Assembly (NCBI RefSeq): GCF_006125015.1
Contig: NZ_SZZN01000001.1
Coordinates: 558,001 to 622,000 of the forward strand
Length of the DNA stretch: 64,000 nucleotides
Reading direction: 5' to 3'
From: Roseovarius arcticus
GTDB lineage: Bacteria; Pseudomonadota; Alphaproteobacteria; Rhodobacterales; Rhodobacteraceae
Below the pieces are notes generated by a model. The model saw only the letters and a program-made list of their open reading frames with translations. It had not been told where the DNA came from and ran no database searches. This document shows positions 27,846 through 37,304 of this stretch, piece after piece; position 1 is the first letter of the stretch; each line of letters starts with the position of its first letter. Position numbers and translations under genes: made by a program.

Positions 27846-28532
27846 TTAAGTCGCACTGCCCTCTGGCGGCTCGGGCGCGGTGGGTGCACTAAAGGGCGCA
27901 TCGCCCAACCCCTCTGCTGCAATGGCGCGCAAGGTGGCTGGCCGCGCCTCAACACTGCGGCACAGCTCCATCAACGCGGGAAAGCGCGATGGATCAAACC
28001 AATCCGTGCCGCCCCCGGGATAAAGCGCGCACCACCGCAGAAGCGGCGGTAGATAGAGATCGATGCACGACAGCGTATCGCCGCCAAAGAACGGGCCACG
28101 CACGGCTGCCTCAACCCGGTCCAAATGTTGCACCATCTGCACACTCATATTTGCGCGCAACGCCGCCTCATGGCCGGGGCAGTATTTTTCGGGGTAGAAT
28201 ATCATGCGCACGCTTGTTTGCAGCGTGTTTGAAATGAAAAATAGCCACTTCAGGTAATCGCCGCGCGCTGGATCGTCTGCCACGGGTGCCAGCCTGCCGG
28301 GCGCGCGGCCCTCCAGCCATGTCAGAATCGCGCCCGTCTCGAACAGCACCCCATCTGGCGTTTCCAGCGCGGGAATCAGGCCGTGTGGATTGATCGCGCG
28401 GTAGGCCGCGCTGTCCTGCGCGCGCACGGATCTATCGACGAGGCGCGTCTCATAGGGCAGTTCCAGCTCTTCGAGCGCGAGGCGCACAATCAGCGAAGCG
28501 TTGTCGGGGGCGTAATGTAGGATAAGTGTCAT
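27846..28532 (-). CDS. Glutathione S-transferase family protein
   Basis: A 228-residue cytosolic GST. The N-terminal thioredoxin fold begins LILHYAPDNASLIVRLALEE, with the glutathione-binding segment NPHGLIPALETPDGVLFETG (cis-Pro in LIPAL, acidic ET). The helical C-terminal domain follows. The catalytic residue may be Ser/Asn in the first loop rather than Tyr, which fits bacterial-type GSTs. A polar Pro-rich tail (FSAPTAPEPPEGSAT) extends the end. Substrate not predictable. Confidence 0.85.
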   Translation of the reverse strand: MTLILHYAPDNASLIVRLALEELELPYETRLVDRSVRAQDSAAYRAINPHGLIPALETPDGVLFETGAILTWLEGRAPGRLAPVADDPARGDYLKWLFFISNTLQTSVRMIFYPEKYCPGHEAALRANMSVQMVQHLDRVEAAVRGPFFGGDTLSCIDLYLPPLLRWCALYPGGGTDWFDPSRFPALMELCRSVEARPATLRAIAAEGLGDAPFSAPTAPEPPEGSAT

Positions 28533-28702
28533 GAGCGCGAGGATAAGCGCGCCCTAGTGCGGGCGCGCGAGCGATTGCGACATGATGGGGCGCGATTGTG
28601 CACGTTGCTGGTTTGCGCCTGTGTCGCCACCTGATTGCGTCTCGCGCCCTGCTGCCGTAATCCCTATAAGAAGACGCACGCAAACGCGGAGGAATCGCTG
28701 CC

Positions 28703-29491
28703 ATGACCGGACAATTGTCGCCCATCGACAAGGCAAAGTTTGTCGCCGCCAAGAAGGCGGTCGACTACGTCGAGGACGGAATGCGCGTGGGCCTTGGAAC
28801 TGGGTCTACCGCCGCGTGGATGGTGCGCTGTCTGGGCGAGTTGGTACGCACCGACGGGCTAAAGATACGCGGCGTTCCCACATCGACGCGAACCGCCGAT
28901 CTGGCGCGCGAGGTCGGGATCGAGGTTATTAGCCTCGACGAGGCAAAATGGCTGGATCTGACCATCGACGGCGCAGACGAATTCGACGCAGAGCTGAACT
29001 TGATCAAGGGCGGCGGCGGCGCGCTGCTGCAAGAGAAAATCGTGGCGACCGCCAGCGACCAGATGATCGTTATCGCGGACGCGGCCAAGGAGGTCGGGCA
29101 TCTGGGCGCGTTCCCCCTGCCGGTTGAGGTGATCCCGTTTGGCTGGCAAACGACGCGCGCCCTGATTGAGGAAATGCTGATTTCCGTCGACGTGATGGGC
29201 CGCGATGTAACGCTGCGCATGAATGGCGATCATCCATTTGTTACGGATGAGGGTAATCATATCCTCGATCTACATCTCGGCCGCATCGGCAACGCGCGCC
29301 AACTGGCCATGGTGATGAACCAGATGCCGGGAGTAGTTGAAAATGGTCTGTTCATCGACATCTGCGACGTCGTCATCATCGGTCACGGCGATGGCCGGGT
29401 CGAACTGCGCGATATCAACGAGGGCACGATCGAGCAGGACCGTCTGGATTTCGTTGAAAGCGATAACCTGTTCAACGACATGCTGGACTAG
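28703..29491 (+). CDS. rpiA: Ribose-5-phosphate isomerase A
   Basis: Interconverts ribose 5-phosphate and ribulose 5-phosphate in the pentose phosphate pathway; cytoplasmic, 262 residues. Visible motifs: GLGTGSTAAWMV (phosphate loop), DLTIDGADEFD (catalytic Asp), and KGGGGALLQEKIVA. CGGAGGAA lies before the ATG. The C-terminal ~30 residues (ELRDINEGTIEQDRLDFVES...) extend beyond the classic ~220-residue enzyme, a form common in alphaproteobacteria. Followed in the same direction by gor. Confidence 0.95.
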   Translation: MTGQLSPIDKAKFVAAKKAVDYVEDGMRVGLGTGSTAAWMVRCLGELVRTDGLKIRGVPTSTRTADLAREVGIEVISLDEAKWLDLTIDGADEFDAELNLIKGGGGALLQEKIVATASDQMIVIADAAKEVGHLGAFPLPVEVIPFGWQTTRALIEEMLISVDVMGRDVTLRMNGDHPFVTDEGNHILDLHLGRIGNARQLAMVMNQMPGVVENGLFIDICDVVIIGHGDGRVELRDINEGTIEQDRLDFVESDNLFNDMLD

Positions 29492-29647
29492 CCGATGACA
29501 GGTCGCATCCAGATTTTTCCGGTGGCAGGCGCTGTGCCTGACGTTGGGTTTCACCATGTGCGCCGTTTCGCTAATACGCGCGCTCAGCGCCCGAGGCGAC
29601 CACAGATCGCGTTGATTGTGGCCGCGGGCGCGAGGAAAGGCACCTAA

Positions 29648-31003
29648 ATGACGTTTGACTATGATCTTTTTGTAATTGGCGGCGGCTCAGGCGGGGTGCG
29701 CGCTGCGCGCGTCGCGGCGGCCACCGGTGCGACTGTGGCCCTCGCCGAAGAGAGCCGCTATGGCGGCACCTGCGTCATCCGTGGCTGCGTGCCCAAAAAG
29801 CTCATGGTGTTCGCCAGTGAATTTTCCGTCGAAATGCAGACCGCACAGGCCTACGGCTGGACGGTTCATGCCGGCGGGTTTGACTGGCCCGCCTTTCGCG
29901 GCAAATTGCACGCCGAGTTGGACCGCCTGGAGGGGGTGTATCGCAAGCTGTTAAAAGACAGCGGTGTCGAGACGTTCGATGTCCGGGCGCGGCTGTCAGA
30001 TGCGCATACCGTCACGCTATCAACCGGCGAAAGCTATACGGCCAAGCATATCCTCATCGCGACAGGCGGCACGCCAATCCGCCCCGATATTCCGGGCGCC
30101 GAACGTGGCATCGTGAGCGATGATATCTTTAACCTTGATACGCTGCCACGTACCATACTGGTGGTCGGTGGAGGCTATATCGCCTGCGAATTCGCTTGTA
30201 TTCTCAATGGTCTGGGCGTGGCGGTTACGCAGTATTACCGCGGTGCGCAGATCCTGCGCGGCTTCGACGACGAGGCGCGCGGCCTCGTGTCCGAGGACAT
30301 GATATCCAACGGTATAGACGTGAAGCTGGGCACAAACGTCCAGAGCATGACACCCGGCGATAGCGGCTATATCGTAACGCCGACGAATGGCGACGAGAAA
30401 TGCTTTGACCAAGTTTTCTTTGCCACTGGGCGGCGACCGCAAACCGAGGATTTAGGGCTAGAGGATCTGGGCGTCGGCCTGGGCCGGAACGGCCAGATTG
30501 AGGTGAATGAGTATTCTCAGACCGCCGTCCCGTCGATCTATGCCATTGGCGACGTGACAGACCGCGTCAACCTGACCCCCGTTGCAATTCGCGAGGGTAT
30601 GGCCTTTGTCGAGACGGTGTTCAAAGGCAACCCGACGCCCGTCGATCACGACCTGATCCCGACGGCGATCTTTACCCAGCCCGAGATCGGCACTGTCGGC
30701 CTCAGCGAAGAGGCTGCGCGCGATATCGAGCCGGTAGAGATCTACTGCACGGCCTTTAAGCCGATGAAATCGGCGTTCGCGGGCGACACGGGCCGCGTCA
30801 TGATGAAGCTGGTGGTCAGCCAAGCCACGCGCCGCGTGCTGGGGTGTCACATCGTCGCGCCCGGCGCGGGCGAAATGATTCAGATGGCCGGTATTGCGAT
30901 CAAAATGGGCGCGACAAAAGAGGATTTTGACCGTGTCTGCGCAGTGCATCCGACCATGTCGGAAGAATTGGTGACTATGAAAACGCCGGTGAGGGCGGGC
31001 TAG
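29648..31003 (+). CDS. gor: Glutathione-disulfide reductase
   Basis: NADPH-dependent flavoprotein that reduces glutathione disulfide, 451 residues. FAD loop GGGSGGVRAAR near residue 11, redox-active disulfide Cys42/Cys47 in GGTCVIRGCVPKKLM, NADP loop GGGYIACEFA near residue 177, and the C-terminal catalytic His in HPTMSEELV. GAGGAAAGG precedes the ATG. Downstream of rpiA, which feeds NADPH metabolism indirectly; a 156-nt gap leaves room for its own promoter. Confidence 0.94.
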   Translation: MTFDYDLFVIGGGSGGVRAARVAAATGATVALAEESRYGGTCVIRGCVPKKLMVFASEFSVEMQTAQAYGWTVHAGGFDWPAFRGKLHAELDRLEGVYRKLLKDSGVETFDVRARLSDAHTVTLSTGESYTAKHILIATGGTPIRPDIPGAERGIVSDDIFNLDTLPRTILVVGGGYIACEFACILNGLGVAVTQYYRGAQILRGFDDEARGLVSEDMISNGIDVKLGTNVQSMTPGDSGYIVTPTNGDEKCFDQVFFATGRRPQTEDLGLEDLGVGLGRNGQIEVNEYSQTAVPSIYAIGDVTDRVNLTPVAIREGMAFVETVFKGNPTPVDHDLIPTAIFTQPEIGTVGLSEEAARDIEPVEIYCTAFKPMKSAFAGDTGRVMMKLVVSQATRRVLGCHIVAPGAGEMIQMAGIAIKMGATKEDFDRVCAVHPTMSEELVTMKTPVRAG

Positions 31004-31115
31004 TTCCGCGCTAACTGGCCCCCCTTGGGTTGAATTTCGGGGTGGGCTATACAGTTTAACAAGGACTGACGCGGTATTGCGCGGAGGTCAGAGAATTTCA
31101 AGGGGATGGATATTC

Positions 31116-32279
31116 ATGGCGGGACAGTCGGGCGGCCCATGGGGCGGCGGCGGTAATTCGGGCGGCGGCTCGGGCGGGAACAAAGATGGCGGCCAGAACG
31201 GCAACGGCCAGAATGGCGGCGAGCGCGGTGGCAAACGCCCCGGCGCCAGCCAGATGCCCGAAATCGACGAACTGATGCGCAAAGGTCAGGACCAGTTGCG
31301 CGTCCTGATGGGCGGGCGCGGCGGCGGCGGCACGAATGGCGCAGGCGGCGGCGATGGCGGCCCGCAAATTACGCGCGGTATGGTCATTCTGGGCCTGCTG
31401 GTCGCGGTTGGCATTTGGCTGTTCGCCAGCTTCTACACCGTCAAGCCCGAAGAGCGCGCGGTCGAGCTGTTCCTTGGTGAGTATCACCGGACCACAGGCT
31501 CAGGTCCGCACCTCGCGCCTTGGCCTTTCATCACCTACGAAAAGGTCGTCGTCACCTCCGAGCGTAGCGAAGACATCGGCGTCGGCGCACGTGGTAGTGA
31601 GGCTGGCCTGATGTTGACCGGGGATGAAAACATCGTCGATATCGATTTTCAGGTCGTCTGGAATATCAACGATCCGGCCATGTTGCTGTTCAATCTGCGT
31701 GATCCGCGCGCCACGATCCGCGCCGTATCGGAATCGGGCATGCGCGAAATCATTGCTCAGTCGCAGCTGTCCCCGATCCTGAACCGGGATCGCGGAATTA
31801 TCGCATCGCGGCTTGAGGAGCTGATCCAGTTGACGCTGGACAGCTACGAAAGCGGCGTAAATGTTATCCGTGTAAACTTTGACAAGGCTGATCCGCCGCA
31901 ATCCGTCATCGACGCCTTCCGCGAAGTGCAGGCCGCCGAGCAACAGCGCGACCGGCTGGAAAAACTGGCAGACGCTTATGCGGCCCGCATCCTAGCCGAG
32001 GCGCGCGGTCAGGCTGCACAGACGCTGGAGGAGGCCGAGGGCTACCGTGCCCGCGTCGTCAACGAGGCCGAGGGTGAGGCCAGCCGCTTCAGCGCCGTCT
32101 TGGGCGAGTACACCAAGGCCCCCGAAGTAACGCGCAAGCGTCTCTATCTAGAGGCGATGGAGGACGTGCTGGGCGATATGGACAAAATCATCCTCGACCA
32201 GAACGGGTCAGGCGGCGCGCAAGGCGTCGTTCCCTACCTGCCGCTCAATGAGCTGCGCAAGAATTCGGAAGGTCAGTAA
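31116..32279 (+). CDS. hflK: FtsH modulator HflK
   Basis: SPFH/prohibitin-family membrane protein that with HflC surrounds and modulates the FtsH protease, 387 residues from the ATG at 31116 (AAGGGGATG upstream; the frame is open to 31077). A Gly/Asn-rich N-terminus (about residues 1-40) precedes one transmembrane helix (about 92-112). The PHB domain holds VKPEERAVELFLGEYHRTTG and is followed by an Ala/Glu-rich coiled coil. Two bases separate it from hflC. Confidence 0.94.
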   Translation: MAGQSGGPWGGGGNSGGGSGGNKDGGQNGNGQNGGERGGKRPGASQMPEIDELMRKGQDQLRVLMGGRGGGGTNGAGGGDGGPQITRGMVILGLLVAVGIWLFASFYTVKPEERAVELFLGEYHRTTGSGPHLAPWPFITYEKVVVTSERSEDIGVGARGSEAGLMLTGDENIVDIDFQVVWNINDPAMLLFNLRDPRATIRAVSESGMREIIAQSQLSPILNRDRGIIASRLEELIQLTLDSYESGVNVIRVNFDKADPPQSVIDAFREVQAAEQQRDRLEKLADAYAARILAEARGQAAQTLEEAEGYRARVVNEAEGEASRFSAVLGEYTKAPEVTRKRLYLEAMEDVLGDMDKIILDQNGSGGAQGVVPYLPLNELRKNSEGQ

Positions 32280-32281
32280 TC

Positions 32282-33319
32282 ATGCGTAAATCTGCTTTCA
32301 TCCTGCCGGTCATCATCGGCGCTGGTGTCATCGCACTTCTTTCCGTGTTCATTGTCGACGAACGCGAAAGCGCGCTGGTGCTGCAATTCTCCAAGATTAT
32401 CGACGTCAAGGAAGACCCGGGGCTTGGCTTCAAGATCCCGTTCATTCAGCAAATTGTGCGCTACGACGACCGCATTCTTAGCCGTGATATTGACCCGCTT
32501 GAGGTCACACCGCTGGATGACCGCCGCCTCGTGGTAGACGCCTTCGCACGCTACCGCATCGTCGACGTGCGCCGCTTCCGCGAGGCTGTGGGCGACGGTG
32601 GCATCCCATTTGCCGAAAGCCGTCTGGACTCTATCCTCCGCTCGCGGACACGTGAGGTTCTGGGTTCTGTCAGCTCGAACGACATCCTCAGCTCGGACCG
32701 TGCAGCGCTGATGCTGCGCATCCGAAATGCAGCCATCACAGAGGCCAAGGAACTGGGCATCGAAGTGGTCGATGTGCGTCTCAAGCGGACTGATCTGCCC
32801 GCTCAAAACCTTGACGCGACCTTCGCCCGTATGCGCGCTGAGCGTGAGCGCGAGGCGGCCGACGAGATCGCACGCGGTAACGAGGCAGCGCAGCGTGTTC
32901 GCGCCCAAGCTGACCGGACGCAGGTAGAGCTGGTATCGGACGCACGGCGCCAAGCCGAAATCACCCGAGGCGAGGCGGATGCCAAAAGCAACGCTATCTT
33001 TAACGAAGCGTTTGGCGCAGATGCTGAATTCTTTGAATTCTACCGCTCACTGGATGCCTACCGGGTTGCGCTGCAAGGCAATAACTCGTCCATTGTGATG
33101 TCGCCTACGAGTGATTTCTTTAATTACTTCAACAACTCCGGCGCCGGACTAGGTGGGTCTACCGCTGATCAGCAATCGAACGCATCCTCCGCCACAGGCG
33201 CCGAGCCTGAGCCAGAGGAAAGCACGGCGTCTGGCGATACGGGCGCGACCGGCGCATCGGCCAGCGGTGTTCTGGACGGCGCTGCGGCGACCACCGGCGG
33301 CCAGACGGCGACCGAGTGA
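32282..33319 (+). CDS. hflC: FtsH modulator HflC
   Basis: Partner of HflK in the FtsH-regulating SPFH complex, 345 residues. An N-terminal helix (ILPVIIGAGVIALLSVFIV), the PHB domain opening DERESALVLQFSKIID, and a coiled coil RMRAEREREAADEIARGNEA. The C-terminal ~55 residues are Ser/Ala/Glu/Gly-rich low complexity, longer than in E. coli. The stop overlaps the next start (TGATG). Confidence 0.94.
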   Translation: MRKSAFILPVIIGAGVIALLSVFIVDERESALVLQFSKIIDVKEDPGLGFKIPFIQQIVRYDDRILSRDIDPLEVTPLDDRRLVVDAFARYRIVDVRRFREAVGDGGIPFAESRLDSILRSRTREVLGSVSSNDILSSDRAALMLRIRNAAITEAKELGIEVVDVRLKRTDLPAQNLDATFARMRAEREREAADEIARGNEAAQRVRAQADRTQVELVSDARRQAEITRGEADAKSNAIFNEAFGADAEFFEFYRSLDAYRVALQGNNSSIVMSPTSDFFNYFNNSGAGLGGSTADQQSNASSATGAEPEPEESTASGDTGATGASASGVLDGAAATTGGQTATE

Positions 33320-33516
33320 TGCTGGCCACTGGCGCACTTGCGCTGGGCCTCGTACTGATCGTGGAGGGGCTGGTCTATGCACTGGCCCCCCACGCGATTG
33401 AGCGTATGTTGGAAGCGTTTCGGCTAATCCCGCCTGAGGCTCGCCGCGCCTTGGGCCTCGCTGCGATGGCGGCGGGGCTGGTCTTGGTCTGGTTCGCGAA
33501 AAGTCTGGGTGTGTGA
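33319..33516 (+). CDS. DUF2065 small membrane protein
   Basis: A 65-residue protein with two helices (about residues 4-22 and 45-62) around a short polar loop (PHAIERMLEAFRLIPPEARRALG), typical of DUF2065, which usually follows hflC. A GTG at 33316 is an alternative start; the ATG at 33319 overlaps the hflC stop by one base. Function unknown; the context suggests association with the HflKC/FtsH membrane complex. Confidence 0.85.
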   Translation: MLATGALALGLVLIVEGLVYALAPHAIERMLEAFRLIPPEARRALGLAAMAAGLVLVWFAKSLGV

Positions 33517-33633
33517 CCTGAGCAGGCGTAACGCTTGCGTGATGCGTACTTTCACCGTTTGCACAGCGCGCGGCGCGCTCTACACTTAGTGTCAAGCGAG
33601 CGAGCAAGCATAAGCAACTGAGGAGATCAGATT

Positions 33634-35115
33634 TTGAAACAGGCAAGTGACGCGATAGTGCGGCAGAACCCCGCGATTTTCAAAACAATGGCCCTGACTT
33701 TGCTGGCGTCGGCGCTGATCCTTGCGCAGGCCATCGCGGCCAACGCGCGCCCCGAAAGCTTTGCCGATCTGGCCGAGAAGATCAGCCCTGCGGTTGTCAA
33801 CATCACGACATCCACCACGGTCGCTCAGAGCACCGGCCCAGAGCCGATAGTGCCAGACGGATCACCATTTGAGGATTTCTTTCGCCAGTTTCGCGACCGG
33901 GGCGAGGGTGAAGGCGGCCCGCGCCCGCGGCGCAGCTCGGCCCTTGGATCAGGCTTTGTTATTTCTGAGGACGGCTATATCGTCACGAATAACCACGTGA
34001 TCGAAAGCGCGGACGAGATCATCATTGAATTCTACGAAGGCGGAGAGCTGGAGGCCAAGGTCATCGGCACCGACCCCAAAACGGACATTGCCCTGCTCAA
34101 GGTTGAGGCGGACGCGCCATTGCCATTCGTTAGTTTTGGCGACAGCGACACAGCGCGCGTCGGCGACTGGGTTATGGCAATGGGCAACCCTCTGGGGCAG
34201 GGATTTTCGGTCAGCGCCGGTATCGTATCTGCGCGCAATCGCGCCCTTTCTGGCACTTATGACGACTACATCCAGACGGATGCGGCGATCAACCGGGGCA
34301 ATTCGGGCGGCCCGCTTTTTGACATGGACGGCATGGTGGTAGGCGTGAATACCGCGATCCTCAGCCCCAATGGCGGCTCTATTGGCATCGGTTTTTCGAT
34401 GGCATCTAACGTTGTCACCCGCGTCATAGATCAGTTGCAGGAATTCGGCGAAACACGCCGCGGCTGGCTGGGCGTGCGCATTCAGGATGTCACGCCCGAC
34501 GTAGCCGAGGCGATGGGCCTTGAGATCGCCGCAGGCGCGCTGGTGACGGATGTGCCACCCGGCCCCGCAGCAGATGCCGGGATGTTGGCGGGCGACGTCA
34601 TCACGTCCTTTGACGGTGTAAAGGTGCCCGATACCCGCGAGTTGGTACGCCAAGTTGGTTACACCGAAGTCGGCAAGATGGTGCGCGTCGTCGTTTTCCG
34701 TGAGGGCGGGACTAAGACGCTGAAGGTGACGCTGGGCCGCCGCGAGGATGCCGAGGGTGCCGAAGCATCCGGTCTAGACGAAGGCGAAGACGGCCCCGGC
34801 GCGGCCCCCGAGCAGCAAACGCTGATGGGGCTTACCCTTAGCCCGCTGGATGATGAATTGCGCGCGCAGTTGGAGCTGCCGGCAGATACCGTTGGCCTCG
34901 TCGTGCAGGATATCGACACGATGTCGGAGGCCCATGAAAAGGGTCTGCGCGCGGGCGATGTCATCACCGAGGCGGGCCAGCAGGCGCTCAATACTGTCGC
35001 TGATCTGGAGGGCCGCATCGCAGACGCCCGCGAGGCGGGACGCAAGTCGCTGCTGCTGCTAGTGCGCTCGAACGGACAGCCGCGCTTTGTCGCTCTATCG
35101 CTGGAAGACGAGTGA
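33634..35115 (+). CDS. Do-family periplasmic serine protease (DegP/DegQ-like)
   Basis: Periplasmic chaperone-protease, 493 residues, with catalytic triad His121 (NNHVIES), Asp151 (KTDIALLKV) and Ser224 (GNSGGPLF), then two PDZ domains (about residues 285-375 and 395-490). The start is TTG 33634: AGGAGATC at 33621-33628 is properly spaced, whereas the next in-frame ATG (33688) has no ribosome site. Residues 1-35 act as a signal peptide. It follows hflKC-DUF2065, forming a membrane protein quality-control group. Terminated at 35161-35198. Confidence 0.93.
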   Translation: MKQASDAIVRQNPAIFKTMALTLLASALILAQAIAANARPESFADLAEKISPAVVNITTSTTVAQSTGPEPIVPDGSPFEDFFRQFRDRGEGEGGPRPRRSSALGSGFVISEDGYIVTNNHVIESADEIIIEFYEGGELEAKVIGTDPKTDIALLKVEADAPLPFVSFGDSDTARVGDWVMAMGNPLGQGFSVSAGIVSARNRALSGTYDDYIQTDAAINRGNSGGPLFDMDGMVVGVNTAILSPNGGSIGIGFSMASNVVTRVIDQLQEFGETRRGWLGVRIQDVTPDVAEAMGLEIAAGALVTDVPPGPAADAGMLAGDVITSFDGVKVPDTRELVRQVGYTEVGKMVRVVVFREGGTKTLKVTLGRREDAEGAEASGLDEGEDGPGAAPEQQTLMGLTLSPLDDELRAQLELPADTVGLVVQDIDTMSEAHEKGLRAGDVITEAGQQALNTVADLEGRIADAREAGRKSLLLLVRSNGQPRFVALSLEDE

Positions 35116-35160
35116 TCACCGCACATCACATCTGATTAACGAGTTATCTGCATCAGAATT

Positions 35161-35198
35161 AGGCCCCGCCGGACACACCCGGCGGGGCCTACTTTTTT
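35161..35198 (+). terminator. Rho-independent terminator after the Do protease
   Basis: A perfect stem of at least 11 bp, GGCCCCGCCGG / CCGGCGGGGCC (35162-35172 with 35179-35189), with a 6-nt loop, followed by a TTTTTT run at 35193-35198. Confidence 0.9.
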
Positions 35199-35502
35199 AG
35201 CGCTCGCTGTTCGCGAAGGTGGTGCGAGTATCAGCATATGTGGGCTATGGCCCGTGCAAATCGCATTTTTCACCCAGCTTCGCCCGCTTGGTTGCGAAAG
35301 GGGGCGATGTCTTGTTACTGTCGTGGCTTATTCGCTGCGGCCCGATGAGTGCCGACTGTAGTACCGCAGTGGCACTTTGAGTGTCGCTCGCGGTAAAAAG
35401 AAAGCGGTATGAACGCCGCAGGGACACTGGACAAAGGGGGCAGGGCCACGTCTGCGCACCGCGCGGACCTGCCCACAGCACCCCCGAGAGAAAGGACGAT
35501 AC
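35199..35502. other. Intergenic region upstream of the BCCT gene
   Basis: About 300 nt with no convincing gene. It should contain the promoter of the BCCT transporter. No clear promoter hexamers or operators were recognised; AGAAAGGACG before the ATG at 35503 is the ribosome site. Confidence 0.4.
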
Positions 35503-37209
35503 ATGGTCGACCAAACAGCAGATCAAGGAATTCCGCCGCCCGAGGGCGACGCGGACATCATCGATACCGATTACGAGATCGGTCAGGATAACTATGCCAC
35601 GACGATCGGGCCCTTTGGCCTCGACTTTCACAATCCGGTCTTTGCCATGGCCTCCCTGTCGATCGTCGCCTTCGTGTTTTTCGCGCTGGCGCTGCCCGAT
35701 CAGGCGAACGTCATGTTCACCTGGCTGTTTAACTTTGTCACCAAAAGCTTTGACTGGTTCTTCCTCGGTGCCGCAAATATCTTTGTCATTTTCTGCCTTT
35801 TCCTGATCGTCAGCCCCTACGGCAAGATCAGGCTGGGTGGTTCGGACGCCACCCCCGACTATACCTATACTGGCTGGTTCGCGATGCTGTTCGCAGCTGG
35901 CATGGGCATTGGTCTGATGTTCTTTGGCGTCTCTGAGCCGATGAGCCATTTTGCCAGTTCAATGGGCGGCACGACGCTTGAAGACGGTTTGCGCACCGAC
36001 TGGGCGCCTCTGGGCGCGGCGGGCGGTGATGCGGCAGAGGCGACGCGCCTCGGGATGGCGGCGACTATTTTCCACTGGGGTTTGCACCCGTGGGCGATCT
36101 ATGCGGTCGTCGCGCTGGCGCTGGCGCTTTTCAGCTATAACAAGGGCTTGCCTCTTACTCTACGCTCCGCGTTCTATCCGATCTTTGGCGATCGCGTATG
36201 GGGCTGGACCGGTCATATCATCGACACGCTGGCGGTCTTTGCCACGCTCTTTGGCCTTGCCACGTCGCTTGGCTTTGGTGCCGAGCAGGCGGCATCTGGC
36301 CTGACGTTCCTCTATGGGTCGGGCGATGCGGCCGAGGGCACGCGCAGCTTTATCGGCATTCCCTACGGCAATAGCGAGGAGAGCGGCGTCGTCAATTCCA
36401 GTCTGCTGCTGGTGCTGCTGATCACTGGCATCACCGCGATTGCGCTGGTTTCGGTCGTCCGCGGCCTCGATGGCGGGGTCAAGGTGCTGTCCGAGATTAA
36501 CATGGGTCTTGCCGGCCTTTTGCTGGTCTTTACGCTGCTGGTTGGCGGTCCGATTTTCTTGCTCACATTCTTTGCCGATAGCCTCTGGGCTTACCTGCAG
36601 AACATCTTTGCGCTTAGCAATCCGTTCGGGCGTGACGACACAAACTTCCTGCAGGGTTGGACAGCGTTCTATTGGGCATGGTGGATCAGCTGGTCACCAT
36701 TCGTAGGCATGTTCATCGCCCGCGTCAGCCGGGGACGCACGGTGCGCGAATTTCTGATTTGCGTGTTGCTGATCCCCAGCCTTGTCTGCGTCCTGTGGAT
36801 GAGCGTTTTTGGCGGCGTCGCCATCAGCCAGGTTGTCAACGACGGCTATACCTTGGCCAAAGATGCGTCGCTTGAGTTGAAGCTGTTCTACATGCTGGAC
36901 CAACTGCCGTTGGCGACGATCACCTCGACCATCGGGATCATCCTTGTCGTTGTGTTCTTTGTCACGTCGTCGGATTCCGGCAGCCTCGTGATCGATACGA
37001 TCACTGCGGGCGGCAAGGTGGATGCACCCGTAACGCAACGCGTGTTCTGGTGCGTGTTTGAGGGTGCGGTCGCGATCGTGCTGCTGGTCGGCGGCGGCCT
37101 TGCGGCGCTGCAATCGGCGGTTATCTCTACAGGTTTGCCATTTACGATGGTCCTGTTGGTTATGTGCTGGGCCATCTTTAAGGGGCTGCAATCGGAACGA
37201 AACAGCTAA
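35503..37209 (+). CDS. BCCT-family (betaine/carnitine/choline) transporter
   Basis: Secondary transporter for quaternary ammonium compounds, 568 residues with about twelve helices. The family glycine-rich motif GMGIGLMFFGVSEP and the Trp-rich signature WTAFYWAWWISWSPFVGMFI with following ARVSRGRTVREF are present. N-terminal ~45 residues are acidic and cytoplasmic. Ligand (glycine betaine, choline, carnitine or DMSP) and coupling ion are not decided by sequence. Uptake could feed demethylation to sarcosine and hence soxBDAG, but that is inference. Confidence 0.9.
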   Translation: MVDQTADQGIPPPEGDADIIDTDYEIGQDNYATTIGPFGLDFHNPVFAMASLSIVAFVFFALALPDQANVMFTWLFNFVTKSFDWFFLGAANIFVIFCLFLIVSPYGKIRLGGSDATPDYTYTGWFAMLFAAGMGIGLMFFGVSEPMSHFASSMGGTTLEDGLRTDWAPLGAAGGDAAEATRLGMAATIFHWGLHPWAIYAVVALALALFSYNKGLPLTLRSAFYPIFGDRVWGWTGHIIDTLAVFATLFGLATSLGFGAEQAASGLTFLYGSGDAAEGTRSFIGIPYGNSEESGVVNSSLLLVLLITGITAIALVSVVRGLDGGVKVLSEINMGLAGLLLVFTLLVGGPIFLLTFFADSLWAYLQNIFALSNPFGRDDTNFLQGWTAFYWAWWISWSPFVGMFIARVSRGRTVREFLICVLLIPSLVCVLWMSVFGGVAISQVVNDGYTLAKDASLELKLFYMLDQLPLATITSTIGIILVVVFFVTSSDSGSLVIDTITAGGKVDAPVTQRVFWCVFEGAVAIVLLVGGGLAALQSAVISTGLPFTMVLLVMCWAIFKGLQSERNS

Positions 37210-37231
37210 GATCGGCAGGTATCAGGCCCTG

Positions 37232-37264
37232 AGCCCTCCGGCGCTTGCGCGTCGGGGGGCTTTG
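37232..37264 (+). terminator. Probable terminator after the BCCT gene
   Basis: AGCCCTCCG pairs with CGGGGGGCT (37232-37240 with 37253-37261, one G-U pair). The loop contains a further GCGC/GCGC pairing. Only TTTG follows, so the U-tract is weak. Confidence 0.5.
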
Positions 37265-37304
37265 CTGTTGTCTGGGCAATGTGAGCAAGCCGGGGAACAT
37301 AGCA